Shown here: positions 28,905-41,600 of the stretch, piece after piece
Numbering within the stretch: position 1 is the stretch's first letter
How the letters are laid out: the number at the start of each line of letters is the position of its first letter
From: Phallusia mammillata
Lineage: Eukaryota > Chordata > Ascidiacea > Phlebobranchia > Ascidiidae
Length of the DNA: 64,000 bases
NCBI GenBank assembly: GCA_003260075.1
Contig: QLIY01000422.1
Coordinates: forward strand, 52,179-116,178
Direction of reading: 5' to 3'
Program-made: the position numbers and the translations under genes
Notes under the pieces: generated by a model
What the model was told of the DNA's origin: nothing
The model's input: only the letters and a program-made list of their open reading frames with translations
Databases searched by the model: none

Positions 28905-29138
28905 TCAAAGGCCGGACCACTTACTTGCAAAATCACAACGTTTGGTCGTTTTAACTTCAGTTAGGAATTCCGAATGTTTTTGCGTTTCAAGGAAATGAAT
29001 AAATGTTTGCAAAGTTGATTTACTTTGTGCGTATTTGCCGTGAAAAATCATGTATCGCGCACACAAAAGGATGCAATTAAGTAAGAGTTCTTGGGCATCA
29101 GTTCCAAGTAAACATAAAAAAGCAACACCAATTGACAA
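28905..29138 (-). pseudogene. LINE ORF2 C-terminal remnant
   Basis: The frame encodes about 77 residues with LLLNCILLCARYMIFHGKYA followed by a KWSGL end. This resembles the region downstream of the reverse transcriptase in L1/Tx1-type ORF2 proteins. The catalytic reverse transcriptase and endonuclease are absent, so the LINE has lost most of ORF2 between 29349 and 29138. Confidence 0.45.
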
Positions 29139-29348
29139 TTAAACAATTTTGGCTGGAAGTTTCGATTGTACAAACATAGTTATTATTGTATACGTCTTCC
29201 CAGGTTGGCGTATCCGCATTAAAATAGCGTATCAACAGCGTTTTTTTCCCCACAACTGCGGTTGATTAATTTCATTCTGCAAGCGGGATTGGAACAGTCT
29301 TTGCTCGTCGCAATTTTGGGAAGAGCGTAAAATTTTGGGAAGAGTGTT

Positions 29349-30287
29349 TCACTTACGAGTAAAAGCATATATTTGGCTTCGAATGCATTCGAACATGTTG
29401 CCATTCATTGTATATGCTGGTTCAATTTCATTGCAACAAGGAATCACTCTCATCGGGGCTTGACAGTTTGGACAATTTGTTTCTGTTTGCAGTTGTGGCA
29501 ATAGGAACAAGGTTGAGTCGTCACAGCATGCCTTGGCCACTATATATATATTTTTTGCATTTGCGGCAGAGGAAATGCCTGTAGTCTGGGTCCAGTAAGC
29601 TTCCGGTGTCGCAGTTTGGGCATTTTCCTGGGATTGTGTCCTCGCAACCCTACTACGAGGTTTACTGTCCCGAAATTCTGTTGGGCTGTTACGAGGGCGT
29701 TTGCGCGTCACTGCCGGGGCAATAATTGAGGTCTCATGTTCTTCTTGGTTGTTTTGTTCAACATCATGTAATGCTTCTGGGTCTGGGACAGGGTCACTAT
29801 CAGGCTGGAGGCGTTGAGTCGTCACCCCCTTATCTGAGATATAGGTTTGCAAGCGTAACCCAATTTCCTTACTTGCGACGCTGTTTGGGTTTTGCTTTTG
29901 TTCCTGCCAGTTTTTACAAATAAAATCTTCTTTTCTTTTGGCACAAGCAGACTGTTAGTGGCCTGTTTCTCCACAGTATTTACAAGTTATTGCTTTTCCA
30001 TGATAGGTGACGAATGTAGCCGAGAATAGTTTTTTTTCTCGATTAAAGTTGTTTATTGTGAGTATCCTCATGCCAGAAAAAAGTCCTTCTTTGTCTTTTC
30101 TATGCACTATGTTCTTTACTTTACTATAGTGCTCTTCCATGTTTTTAACAATTAAGGCACTTGAAAATCTCGCCTGCATTATTCTTATCGCTTTTATAAC
30201 GCCTCGAGTTTTGTCCATACGATACCTCCAGTAATATCTTTGAAGGTCCGAAGCTTGTTCTCTTGTTGTGCAGGTTACATCCGCCCT
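29349..30287 (-). pseudogene. LINE ORF1-like zinc-knuckle protein with one in-frame stop
   Basis: A single frame from 30287 down to 29349 is broken only by TAA at 29955-29957. It reads a basic region, then CKYCGETGH-stop-QSAC, a CX2CX3GHX4C zinc knuckle with the stop codon inside it, then a polar linker with KRPRNSP, and a C-terminal CPNCQAPM segment. The arrangement resembles ORF1 of Tx1/L1-type non-LTR retrotransposons or ZCCHC3-like proteins. The stop may be decay or readthrough; decay is likelier because ORF2 is mostly missing. Confidence 0.6.
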
Positions 30288-32662
30288 TCATTTCAGCTAT
30301 ATTTTTTTTAAGGAAAGTTTATTTCCTTCGTAAGGTTTCATAATTCCTCTCTCTTGAGCTGTTCCGTAGCTTGAAACTCAATCACTTCGTTTTTTTTTAA
30401 TGCACCCATTATACTGTCGGTTGCCGCCTGCGAATAACTTGGCATTTTGCTCATAGCTCCTTCCTACATCAGCGCCAGACACGTCTCCCCGGAAAAGTCC
30501 ACGTCGGCACCTGAGATACTTCCATAATTACAGGGTGCACCACCTAGCAGTTGTTTGAGCCGTAAACATTCCGTAGCATATGTCGTTGCTTGTATTAATA
30601 AATGTATTTATTGTTAGATTTAACATATTATATTCGCTAATTCCAATTTTTCTTATTTTACTAACCAGCCAGCCTAAAATCCATGCGGACCAACAATCCT
30701 GTTTGCTTCCCATGGAATTAACTTATAAATCAGATAGTCAATGCAACTTTGATTATTATGTAATGTCATAAATCCACTTGCATACAATCCATAAAGTTAG
30801 CGAAAAAAGAAAATGTTGGTTTGTGTATTTACGCGTAGGCTATATTGCAGTTTCATTTTTGAGGGTTAAGATTAGCCAGGAAAACATTGAAGGTTTGCTT
30901 TGCTGTGATTAAGTTACATCCATCAATTGTGTCCACTTCTTTGTCGTCTTAACGTTCCGCAGCTATTTCCCGCTTGGTGAATATTTTAGCGCAATTGAAC
31001 TGCAACGACTTTGCCCGGCTAAATAAACTCAACTGAACTGAACTCAATTAAATTTCGACTATAAGTCTCCTCAAAGCGATTGTAGGAAACTATTCAAATA
31101 TTTATCCAAGCCCGCTATTTCAAATGTAAATAACTACGAAAGCTTGGATAACTTGAAATAAATTGTTTCACAAACACTGAAACATTTAATAATTCAGAGG
31201 CTGGTCTATTCAAAATTGAGTGTTTGGAACGTCACTTTTGCAAGAAAAACATGGGGATGCAACGCGGGGGTCGGTCGCCCTTCTGCGATCTCAACTTTGG
31301 CTGTAGCGAGGTCGAGAATTTGTGGTCATGAAAGTATACCAGGTGCCGACATAGGCTTTTCCGTTCTTAACTCGGCCGCTTGAAGCGGGTCGAGCTTCGT
31401 CGAGGTGCACCCCTTTGTCGGCCTCTCATCCGAAATGTACTTGAGCTTTCGATTTGAAACTTGGCACGAATATTCACAAGGCATTTAACTTTCCACTCAC
31501 CTTGACCCCACCGACCTACCCCCAGGCATTGTGACGTCACACTTATGCGAAAACTACCTTTATTCAAACTATCGCTAGGTGACGCACTTCCATGGGGGTG
31601 CAACGCGGGGGAATGCAAGCTGGAGAGGAAGGATAGGCCTTTCCAACAATGTATCGGTCGCCCTTCTGCGATCTCAACTTTGGCTGCAGCAAGCACAAGA
31701 ACTACTGGCCATTTTGTGATCGTACGAAACGATTTTAAATTTGCAATCTTCTGCACATTGGATTTATGTGATTAAAAGGAACCCAATTTCGTCATAATTC
31801 GGGTAAACATAGAAATCAGCATTCTGAATATGTTTTCTTCAATGTTTTAGACATTTTAGGGTGTTTTAAATTAACAGGATGTTCAAAAACGTTACGTTAT
31901 TGCAAGAACAACGCCAACAACCAGTGTAAAAATGATTGCGATTGATTTTCGCAAATGGTTTAGCCTTTCTACAAACTAAAAATTGTTTGTCATTGTACCT
32001 AAGTGAGCAAACGCTGGTCATCGGCGAGCGAGAGGTGATTTGCATTAGCGAGTAGGTTTAGACGCTGAATAGATGTAGTTAGCGTGACCCGATTGACGTA
32101 TTTTTTTGCATGACGTCATCCAAAGCCTTGATGACGTCACACACCAATTTTCAGCTTTCTGCGATGGTTATTTCGTAAAGTGGGAAATTTTGGTCATGCG
32201 ATAAGAAAAATGTGTGACGTCACAGTGACGTCATTATGTGCGTGACGTATCCGTACTATGACGTAGTTATCATGTAAAGGTCATTGGTATATGTGCAGGT
32301 ATGACGTAGTTATGACGTTGGGTCATGAAAGTATACCAGACCCTGGGGTTTGTAGGTAAGTGGTAAGAGCAACAAGAAACAAAATAATTGAAAATAAAAC
32401 TGTCAAATTTCAATCACATTGAGATTTGATGCAAATGTGATGGTAATGGGCTAAATGCCCTAATTATTTTAATACCACAGAAAGGATGGGGTTAGCAAAA
32501 TTCGGGCATATTTTGTGAATGTATTTTTTAGGATATTAACTATATTTACATAAGTAAGTAAAATCATGCATCACTCAAATATATTTTACAGGTCAAACAT
32601 TACTAAAGCTTAAAGGCAAAAATAGAAAAAATCTGATGGTTTAAGCCTTAGATGTCGATACA

Positions 32663-35600
32663 ATGCATTTTTCTATTCCAGACACTGACCAAATACAAGG
32701 ATCAACTTCTTCCTACAAGGTAACTTTGCCAGAAAATAGTTGCTTAAAAAACTCTACATTAGTAATGTTGCAGTGCTGTTGAAACTAGGATTCCCTCTGT
32801 AAAATTATTGTCTGGATTGTCAAAAAGTGGATATCAATTTCTCACTAGAAATTGGACACCCTATCAAAATTAAAGAAAAATAACAGCACTTACTTGGTTT
32901 CATATCTCCCAGAATTTAAAAAGTCTTGATATTTTTAGGAAATTGATTTTAAATTTATATTTATCGAGAAACAAAAATGCCGAGAAGTTGAGAAACTCTA
33001 GTTGCAATTGGTATTCAAGTTTCATTTGTCTGGAAAATATTCCAGTTTTTGCATGACACATAATTATATACATATATATTCGTTTAAAAGAAACTCCCAA
33101 CTATACATTTAACAAACGAAAAAGGGGATATCAATTTGAAAGTCAACCAGTCTGATTATAATATGTCAAGCATATATTGAGTTAGAAGACCTGATGCATA
33201 GACTTGTGAAATGTATGTGCTTGTCTGTTGTGGTTATGATTGTGACATTGTCTAGGGCAGGGGTGGCAAACGTATGGCCCGCGGGCTGCATGCGGCCCAC
33301 CAAGCCCTCTAATGCGGCCCTCAAACAATCAACAAAAATTGTAGTATTTAATCAGATTTTTATGCAAATATAATAATTTTTTAACTATTCAAAGTTGAAG
33401 CTATTCATTAAACAGACATTTACAGAACTTTAATAAAGAAATAAAAATTAATATGAATAGAAACAATAGTAAAACCGTTCCTCTAACTAAAAAAAGCGTT
33501 AAGTTTTAGTCAGGGGTGCACAACTTGCGGCCGTACGGACTCATGCGGCCACAGAGACGAGTTTGTGCGGCCGTCAACATGTTTATTAAAATACATTATA
33601 TGTACTGGCGGCCGTGACGTAAATAAAACTCATTTGCCAAATATTTCGACTTTCAAACTGCTCTAAACAGATTTTGTGTGACTGAAAAGAGTATTACCTC
33701 CTATAAGCTATATGCGTCAGACTTTTTGTTTGTGTACAAACAATGCGAAAAAACAGGTACCACAAGCATCACAATATAGATTATGACGTCATAATCAGTT
33801 AAGACTGATCTTCACATTGTGCAGCTCAATCTGTGCATCAAGTTGGAAATTAGTCTGGGCTTTTGGGGCGTCAATAAATGGTATATGATATAAAACTATT
33901 TCTTTACATCTGTAATTTTAAAACAAGGTGAAATAAGGATCTGCAATGCGGCCGTCGTGGAGAAAAGGTTGTGCTTCCCTGGTTAAAGTTTGTAAAACTA
34001 GAATAAAAATCGCATGCGGCCCTTGGCATAATTTCCAACTGCAATGTGGCCCTCGAAGCCCCATGAGTTTGACACCCCTGGTCTAGGGCAGTGTTTCCCA
34101 ACCTACGGGTCGGGACCCAAACTTGGGTCAGCTGTAAATTCTGTTGGTTCGCCTATTTTTTGACAATAAAAGCATCTACTGTTTGACTTCGCTTCTTAGC
34201 GTTATTTTTATATTTCCCAAGGCTATAAATTATTGCCCAATAATAATTTTATGACAATTTAGCTTGATAGTGGTAAATTCTGTTTGTGACGTTATAATGT
34301 TTGTGTGAGATCCCTGTTAAGCGTTGTCTGGCGGATAATGCTTTGAATCAGTTAGTTAAAAAAAACGAATAGTATTTGTTTGATTTTTCAAACTGGCGCT
34401 GTAATTTTCGCAAAGCTTTCCAGATATACAAAAAATACAACGCAAATAATAAGAATGTATGTCCATGGCTCGCGAGTAACCAAAAAACAAAATTTTTGGA
34501 AGTATTTGGGTTGCGATAAAAAAAGGTTGGGCACCACTGGTCTAGGGCAGTGGTCGGCAACCACCGGTTCGCGGCTCAGTACCGGTTTGCGGTGAGTTCG
34601 TTACCTGGCCGTATAATTTTTCAGGTTAAATGTTTTAAAACATTTTGCCCATGTATCCCGAGGATGATTAACTAATTGAGGCGTTCTCATGGCTAAATAT
34701 TTGTAGTTTTTTTAAGGCGAGTCTGCGATAAAATTTCAGTTTCAAAAACGGTCCGCAGTAGAAAAAAGGTTGTTGACCCCTGGTCTAGGGCAGGGGTCGG
34801 TTTCACATAGTAAAGTGGAGTTTACCACCTAATTACATCTTTTCAGCACTTCTTAATAATAATCATACCCAGCTAAATATCTTTGCATTTAATGGGAAAA
34901 CTTGTGCTGCAAGTATATGCCATAACATTACAGAAAGTGATATTATATAAAAACCCAAAAATACTGTATTTATTGGTTTTGAAAAGTTGTTATTCAGTCA
35001 TGTTGAGTTTAAAAAATGTGATAATCACCTGATAATGATGGTAAGTGTTTTAAAATGGCTGCTTTGTTTGTTTTAGACTTTTGAATCACCGCCAAGGGAA
35101 ATAGTGTTGCTCCTCCAAGGTTTTTTTTTGTTGCACTACAAAATATATGCATAGATTTTTGTTTTTTACTGTTACAATTTTTATTCTTTTATGTTGTAGG
35201 ACATAATTTTTTTTAAAGTTTAACCACTTTGCTTTGTGTACAGGTTTACAACATACATGTTAATGGAGTTCTTCAGTGCTCAGTCAGGTACAGTCAACTT
35301 CATGATTTAAATGAGAAGGTAAGAGTTAAAATCTTTGTGTTCTATCAGGAAAAAAAAACATAAAACTGCAGGTTGTTTGTTTTCAGCTTGCATACAGCTA
35401 AGTGAATTATATTTGATGTGTTAAGTTTCTGTATATTACAAAATAAAAACAGTCATGCCTGTGTTTTAAGAAACGCTTTTATAACTTAGCTTGTTGGAAA
35501 AATTGTATGATGATGATGTGACTTTACTGATTTAGGTCTTTGTGGACTTAGTCTTGTGAATACCTTTAATAGGCTTTTAAACTAAGTTATCATAGGTCCC

Positions 35601-38600
35601 CTTTCCTGAAGAGACGCATCTTGATTTCACTCAGTATTTCTCTTTTTTTCTTTTTCTGTGAAGTTTGTCCATTCACTTTTGGCATGAAAACTTTGGTGGA
35701 ATTTGGAGAAATTTTCACAGATTGTATATGTAGTCATATAGATAGGCCGTCTGAGTTTGTCTTGATAATCCCAGTATTTACCCTGCTAGTCCCCAAAGTG
35801 TAAAACAATTTTGTATGCTGCTGAGCACCACAAATGGGGTTTTTATGGTGTAAGAGTGTAATAAAGGCAACAGAATATGTTACAATTGTGTTTGTGCATT
35901 AAAATATTGTCTTTCTGCAATCCCAAATTGTACAGTTAGTATCAACTAACAAGGAATGCTTGTAAATTACGTCACAAGTAACAAAACATTGCAATTGTTT
36001 GCGCACATTTAACACTCGTAGTCTAGCCTGTGACGTAACAAACTTGCTTTGGTCTATTTTGGGCGTTGTAATCCTATGAATCCAAAAAATGTGGATCGTA
36101 GTTTGGTGACCCCTGGGGTAAACAAACGACATAAAGTTTGCAGATATAGCAAACTTCCACACACAGATAGTGAAGTTGCGACATGATTTAAGTATACGTT
36201 GTTCAAGATATTCATTTACCTTGTGTTTGATGATTTTTAAATACCTCAACATTAAACAGAAAACGTTATTCGAGGGTTGCTTGCGTTTTGGCTGCAAAAA
36301 TGCCTAAATATTAGTTTGACTAGTCATTCCTGCAGTTAACATAAAGCAAATATAAGATACTTGAACAACCTGCCTGCGCACTGGGAATAAAGCAATTAAC
36401 AATCACATAACAATGCCGTTTGTTACTGCAATCATTTCTACGTTGTGTTACAAACCACGAGATACATGCGTTTGTCATTGATTGTGACCTTCAATCTAAC
36501 ATAACAAACAGCAGGATTCAACTACTTTAGGACATAGGTGTATATGTGGTCATTCTACCCCCCCCCCCAATACTTTATTTTAAACAAAAAACAGGGGAGA
36601 CAATACATATGTTGTCACCCCGAGTTTTTTAGGAGGGGAGATGTGTCACCCCTAAATCGACGCCCATGATCATACCCTATTAATCTGCTACTGTTTTGCG
36701 AATACAGATGTATGGGGACCCTAAAGTTTCTGCTTGCACAACAAATATGTTGTTATTCGGCAAGAAAGTTTTGATTCAATTAAATGTTGGTATATACCCA
36801 TCTATATACCCAAGTATATACCCATTGTAATCACTGTGAGTCATATGTATGTGTAAAATATAATCACTAACCAACATACATATATATATATATACTGGAA
36901 AGTCACTTTGTAAGTTGATTTTGTGTTTACTTACAGTTAAAGAAGGAGTTTGGTGCACAAAACCTACCACCGTTTCCACCCAAGCGCATTTTTACCTTGA
37001 AGGGTGATGATTTGCAAGACAGAAAAGCTCAACTGGAGCAATACATTCAAGAAAGTTAGTGTTCAAAATTTGTGTCACTAGTGTAACAGTATAGACATGC
37101 CATCAATAAATAATAGGACAATATCATAAATGTTAAAAAATCTGTCATGCCACTTGATTATATGCAGCGGGAAATTAATAAAAGAAAGTATTTCTTTCGT
37201 TTTTTTTTTATAATGACAATAATGATAGAATATGGACAAAACTTTTAAAATTGGGGTAATGCTTTCTGATAATTTGTCCTTATATATCTAAAAATACCCG
37301 CAACGCAGTAAATCTGCACAAACGCGTGTGCGGGGACTGGGGACCCATTCATTTTTGTTTGCAAAAGCAATCATATGTGTAGATCAAATGATGTGTATAG
37401 AAAATTGGTAAATAGGATGTAGAATATATAAAATGGAAGTATATTAGAAAGCCACCTTTCCAGTTTATTGTATTGTTTGTGCATAATCTGTGACCCCTGA
37501 GCCGATTTATTACAAGTTTTTATCCCAGCTAAGTCCATTCAAACCAGTTAGTTAAATGTCTAGCAAAAATTGGCCACCGACAGGTGTATTTAATACACAT
37601 GTTCACCGCTGCATAAATTAATCTCTGTGGCCGTATGACTGTAAGTTGTGGACCCCTGGTCTATTTGCTTAATTTTTATTTTAGATTTAGCATAAATGTG
37701 AATTGCAAATTTCTTGGAAAGACACCTTGTAGTTTATGGTGATGTTGGTGACAAACACACATGGACTTTTAACTTAAATGGTTACCTGTCGAAGTGATAA
37801 ATACACAAAATATTGCCTTAAACTTCTGCCAAACAAAAGATCAGTGTCATCCCTTTGTTTGTATTTTTCTGCTGCTTTACTTCTAGTGATCGGATGATTA
37901 CGTTTTATTGGTTTGTAATCCTTTTTTATGTGATTCTAGCCACTTAACATTTGAAGGTATGTATAACTTTAGTTTAAATTTACAGTCAGTCAGGATTCAA
38001 CCGTATCATCCAGTGAAATTTTTAACGATTTTCTTCGAAAAGCACAGCAGGTATGAGGCATTCATTCCACTAATACGAAGTTCTTGGTCAGTGCTTCTTG
38101 ATCATATTCTCAAGTAACTGACTTTAAGTTATCTGGTCGTCTTACGGTATTTGAGGTGATAATGTACTGTGGTTTCAACCTTTTTCGTTTGGCGACCCCG
38201 TTTAGCAACCTAATGCAACTGATGACCCCCTTTTTTACAATAGCTAGATTAAAGTTAAACTTTAGGCATAAAGAAATGGCCGAGCTTGCTAGTTCTTTCA
38301 GTTTTCTTACTTAACTGGTTGACCTGCCATTCCACACTTCCACGCTTAATAAGCAATCCTGTGTCATCTAAGTTTACTGTCTGTATTTTGTTCATACTGG
38401 GCAGTGGCAATTTTGTTAAGCCAATAATCTTCTGCATAGTCACGTAGCCAAGCATTTACTGTTTATTCTAATGGTCAATGTGAACGAAAACAAGTTTAAG
38501 TAAAATTGTGTGGTTTCTCATGTGGTCTTATTATAATATGCCTGAACTAATATGCGCCTGGACTAAAACATACCTTTGTAAATTATTGGTTTAAGATAGT

Positions 38601-41600
38601 TACTTTTTTAATGCTTGTAAGTGTTTTACTTTTTATGGCTGATGAATATTTTATTTATATTATCAAAAGACTTTGCAACCTACTGGTTGAAAACCACTGT
38701 TGTACAAACAAACAAACTGTGAAATCTCGTACTGTATGCTACATGTTGCACACTTCAATGCATTTGTAATAAAGATCCTATATCTTACAATCTTGAAATA
38801 ACTTGATACTCAAATTGCAATGTCATATGTAAAAAAAATATTTGCATGTTACAGGCAACCTGAAGGTGTGGTTAAATACGCAAATTAAATTAACTAGTTA
38901 ATCAAGAAAGAATATGATACATAATTCTGGTTAAAGGTTTTGTTTGTATTGTTGTATCGGTGTTGTTCCTTTAAAAACAATTATGCAACGTAGGAAACAA
39001 GACATGAAGAAAAGCAGGCAGTGTCATTAAGCATTTTTTTGGTCAATGGATCAAAACTAGACCTTGATGTTTACAGCACTGACAAAACAAATCATATATT
39101 GGAGGTTTGTGACCAATTAATTGGCTTAGAACTTAAATTACTCATACCATTGTGGTCATAATGAAAGTGATTTAGGTAGGTGTATGGATTAAAGTTTCAT
39201 GTAAATGCATTAGCCACAGGCAATGCCATATAAGGGTTGGTATTTTTTGCACTGAGCACTGAGTCAAAGATAAGTGAAGTAAAGTCAGGGCATTGATAAG
39301 TTGAATCAGCTGATTATAGTGATGCACCAAAGATTCTGTAGGCTGAAACATTTCCACCAAGTATGTCTGGTTGGCAATGTTTTTAATTAGTGCTTAAAAA
39401 TTACCAACCAAATGTTGTCTTTACAAAATAAACATTGCATGCAAAATATTTAATTTTTTGTGCACCTTATATTTTATTAAAGGTGTTGTGGAATGTCATA
39501 AACAAGTTAACCTTTATATCACTAACATAGTACTCCACCGTCATTTTGTTTAAAGAAATTTTTGACAAAAATGAATCTTCCTGAAGATCTAATGTATTAC
39601 TTTGGACTTTACCTTGTACGGAGTGAAGGTGAAAGTTCATTTTCAGGTAAGTTTTTGTCCAAAAACAAATCCAGTTAATCAGGAATTTCAGTAGATCAGG
39701 ATGGCTCATGAATTCCAAACCAATGTCTGTAGAGTGCCTGTACACTGTATATCTAGTTATGGATATGAATGGTTATTATGGGTCCCATTCCTCAAATAAA
39801 AAGCAATTGGCTTTCATCCATGTTTTGGTGCCTAATCAACCCTTAAACTTAAAAATTGGACTGCATTAAAATTATTTATCAATTTATTGTTGTCTTCAGT
39901 TGAATAGAACAGCAAATTCAATCTTTAAAAATTAGTTTCTCCACATTTCTAAGTAGTACATTGTTTTTAGTTGTTAGAGTTTTGCAAGAGTTTGAATGTC
40001 CTTATATTTCCTTAAAATCTCTGCGTGAAAGAAGACTGTATAAAATTATTTTGAGAAAAGCTTTTTGGGATCAGAGTTTTGACAAAGATGTCATTACCCA
40101 CCGCATTGGCCTTAACTTGCTGCAAGTTCAAGTAAGTAATATATATATATATATATACAAACGAAATAATATCACAGGTTTGTTTGCAGGCTGAATCGGA
40201 TATAGCAATGGGTTGGATCAAGAGCAATGCTGATTCCACACAAAGGCTAAGTCAGTTGCTAAAAAAAGGTTCAAAACTTGAGGTGCTAAGCCAAATACTT
40301 TTTATGTTTGATTTATTTTGTAAAACAAAATTCTTTTGCAGTATGTGCAGTTTTGTCAAACCTTACCTGGATATGGATACATTGAATTCAAACCATGCAT
40401 TGCAAATTATCCACAAAAAAAGAGTGAAGTAGTAGTGAGTGTTGGAAATTATGAAATAAAGTTTCGGTTAGTGTTTCTGGTTTTAGTTTTGTGTATTTAA
40501 AGTTGAGCAAGTATGTGTTTTTAGATCTAAAGATCTGAAACAAGGAGAAGAAATTTTTAGTGTCACTCGAATCAAATGTTGGAAAGTATGTATAATTAAG
40601 ATTGTAGATGAAATGTTTAGCTTTAAAAGAAATGCACCTATTAAATTATGTGTGATAAATTGACCTTGGGTGAAACTGTTATTACATTATGTTAGGTTTT
40701 CAATTTTAAGTTTTTAAAACTAATAAAAAGTAGTATTAAAATCACTAACTATTTCTGTTTGTTTAAAATCATTCACCATGTGTTGTAAACTACCAACTGA
40801 CGAGTTCGTGTCATACACTGAAGGTTTCATCTGAAAATTCAAGTCAGGACATGAATTGCAATGTGGATACACCTGTCTTGCAATTAAGTTTTGAATACCT
40901 AGTTAGCAAAGGTAACCTGCGGTGGGTTTGTCTTCTCAGTGATCAGGTTTGTTTTAAAATAACCCTTAAAATAAATCTCAGCCCTAATCTATTACATGTC
41001 TAGTATATAACTGCTGTAACTGTTTTAGGCCATTATGATGAGCATGAGTATAAAGTCAATGGTAAATGAACTCATTCGAAAAAGGAAAGGAGAAAAGATG
41101 AGACGGGTAACAATTAGTGATGGGAAGTTTTGGTTGACTAAAATTACTGATGTTTTGGGTTTGGTGCCGAAAATGCCCAAACTTTCAAAAATGACTATGC
41201 TGAAACTTATTTATTAATTCATGCATTGCCTGCGAAATTGTAGGTGTTTTATTTAGCATGCGTATTACAAAAGTTGTTTTGTAGTGTTATCAAAAAATTT
41301 ACATGCAATAACAACATGAGGTTAAGTTCTAAATATCCAGCACTAAAGGATTTGGCTAAAATTATTCAATATTTTTTTAAATGGTTAGCAATAATATATG
41401 ATGAGCAACTACATTGTGCTTCTAGATGTAGATAATTAATTTCTAAGTTCAAATAAAGAATGTTTTTAGCCTGGGGACCACACTCCACAAACCAAACCAA
41501 CATTTAAACCAAGGGACAAATCAACTGAGGTTCTGTTTGACCCATCAGAAATACAGGTAAAACATTGTGTATCCACTGTACAACAGTATGTTAGCGGTTT

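Larger units (their letters stand above)
28096..32343. mobile_element. Mutator-like element, 4.25 kb, long TIRs and 9-bp target duplication
   Basis: Ends GGGTCTGGTATACTTTCATG and its complement. The left arm runs about 28096-28797 and the right arm about 31352-32343. A perfect 9-bp duplication TGGGGTTTG flanks it (28087-28095, 32344-32352). Long TIRs with a 9-bp duplication fit the Mutator superfamily. No transposase is seen; the interior holds LINE remnants. The right arm contains an internal copy of the terminus (GGTCATGAAAGTATACCAGG at 31324-31343) and a duplicated segment, which makes it longer. Each arm has several TGACGTCA motifs. Confidence 0.7.

Noticed and set aside
35592-37463. A single Helentron-like insertion spanning SNX17 exon 3
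   Set aside because: The exon and its splice sites are intact and conserved, so the two ends must belong to separate fragments.
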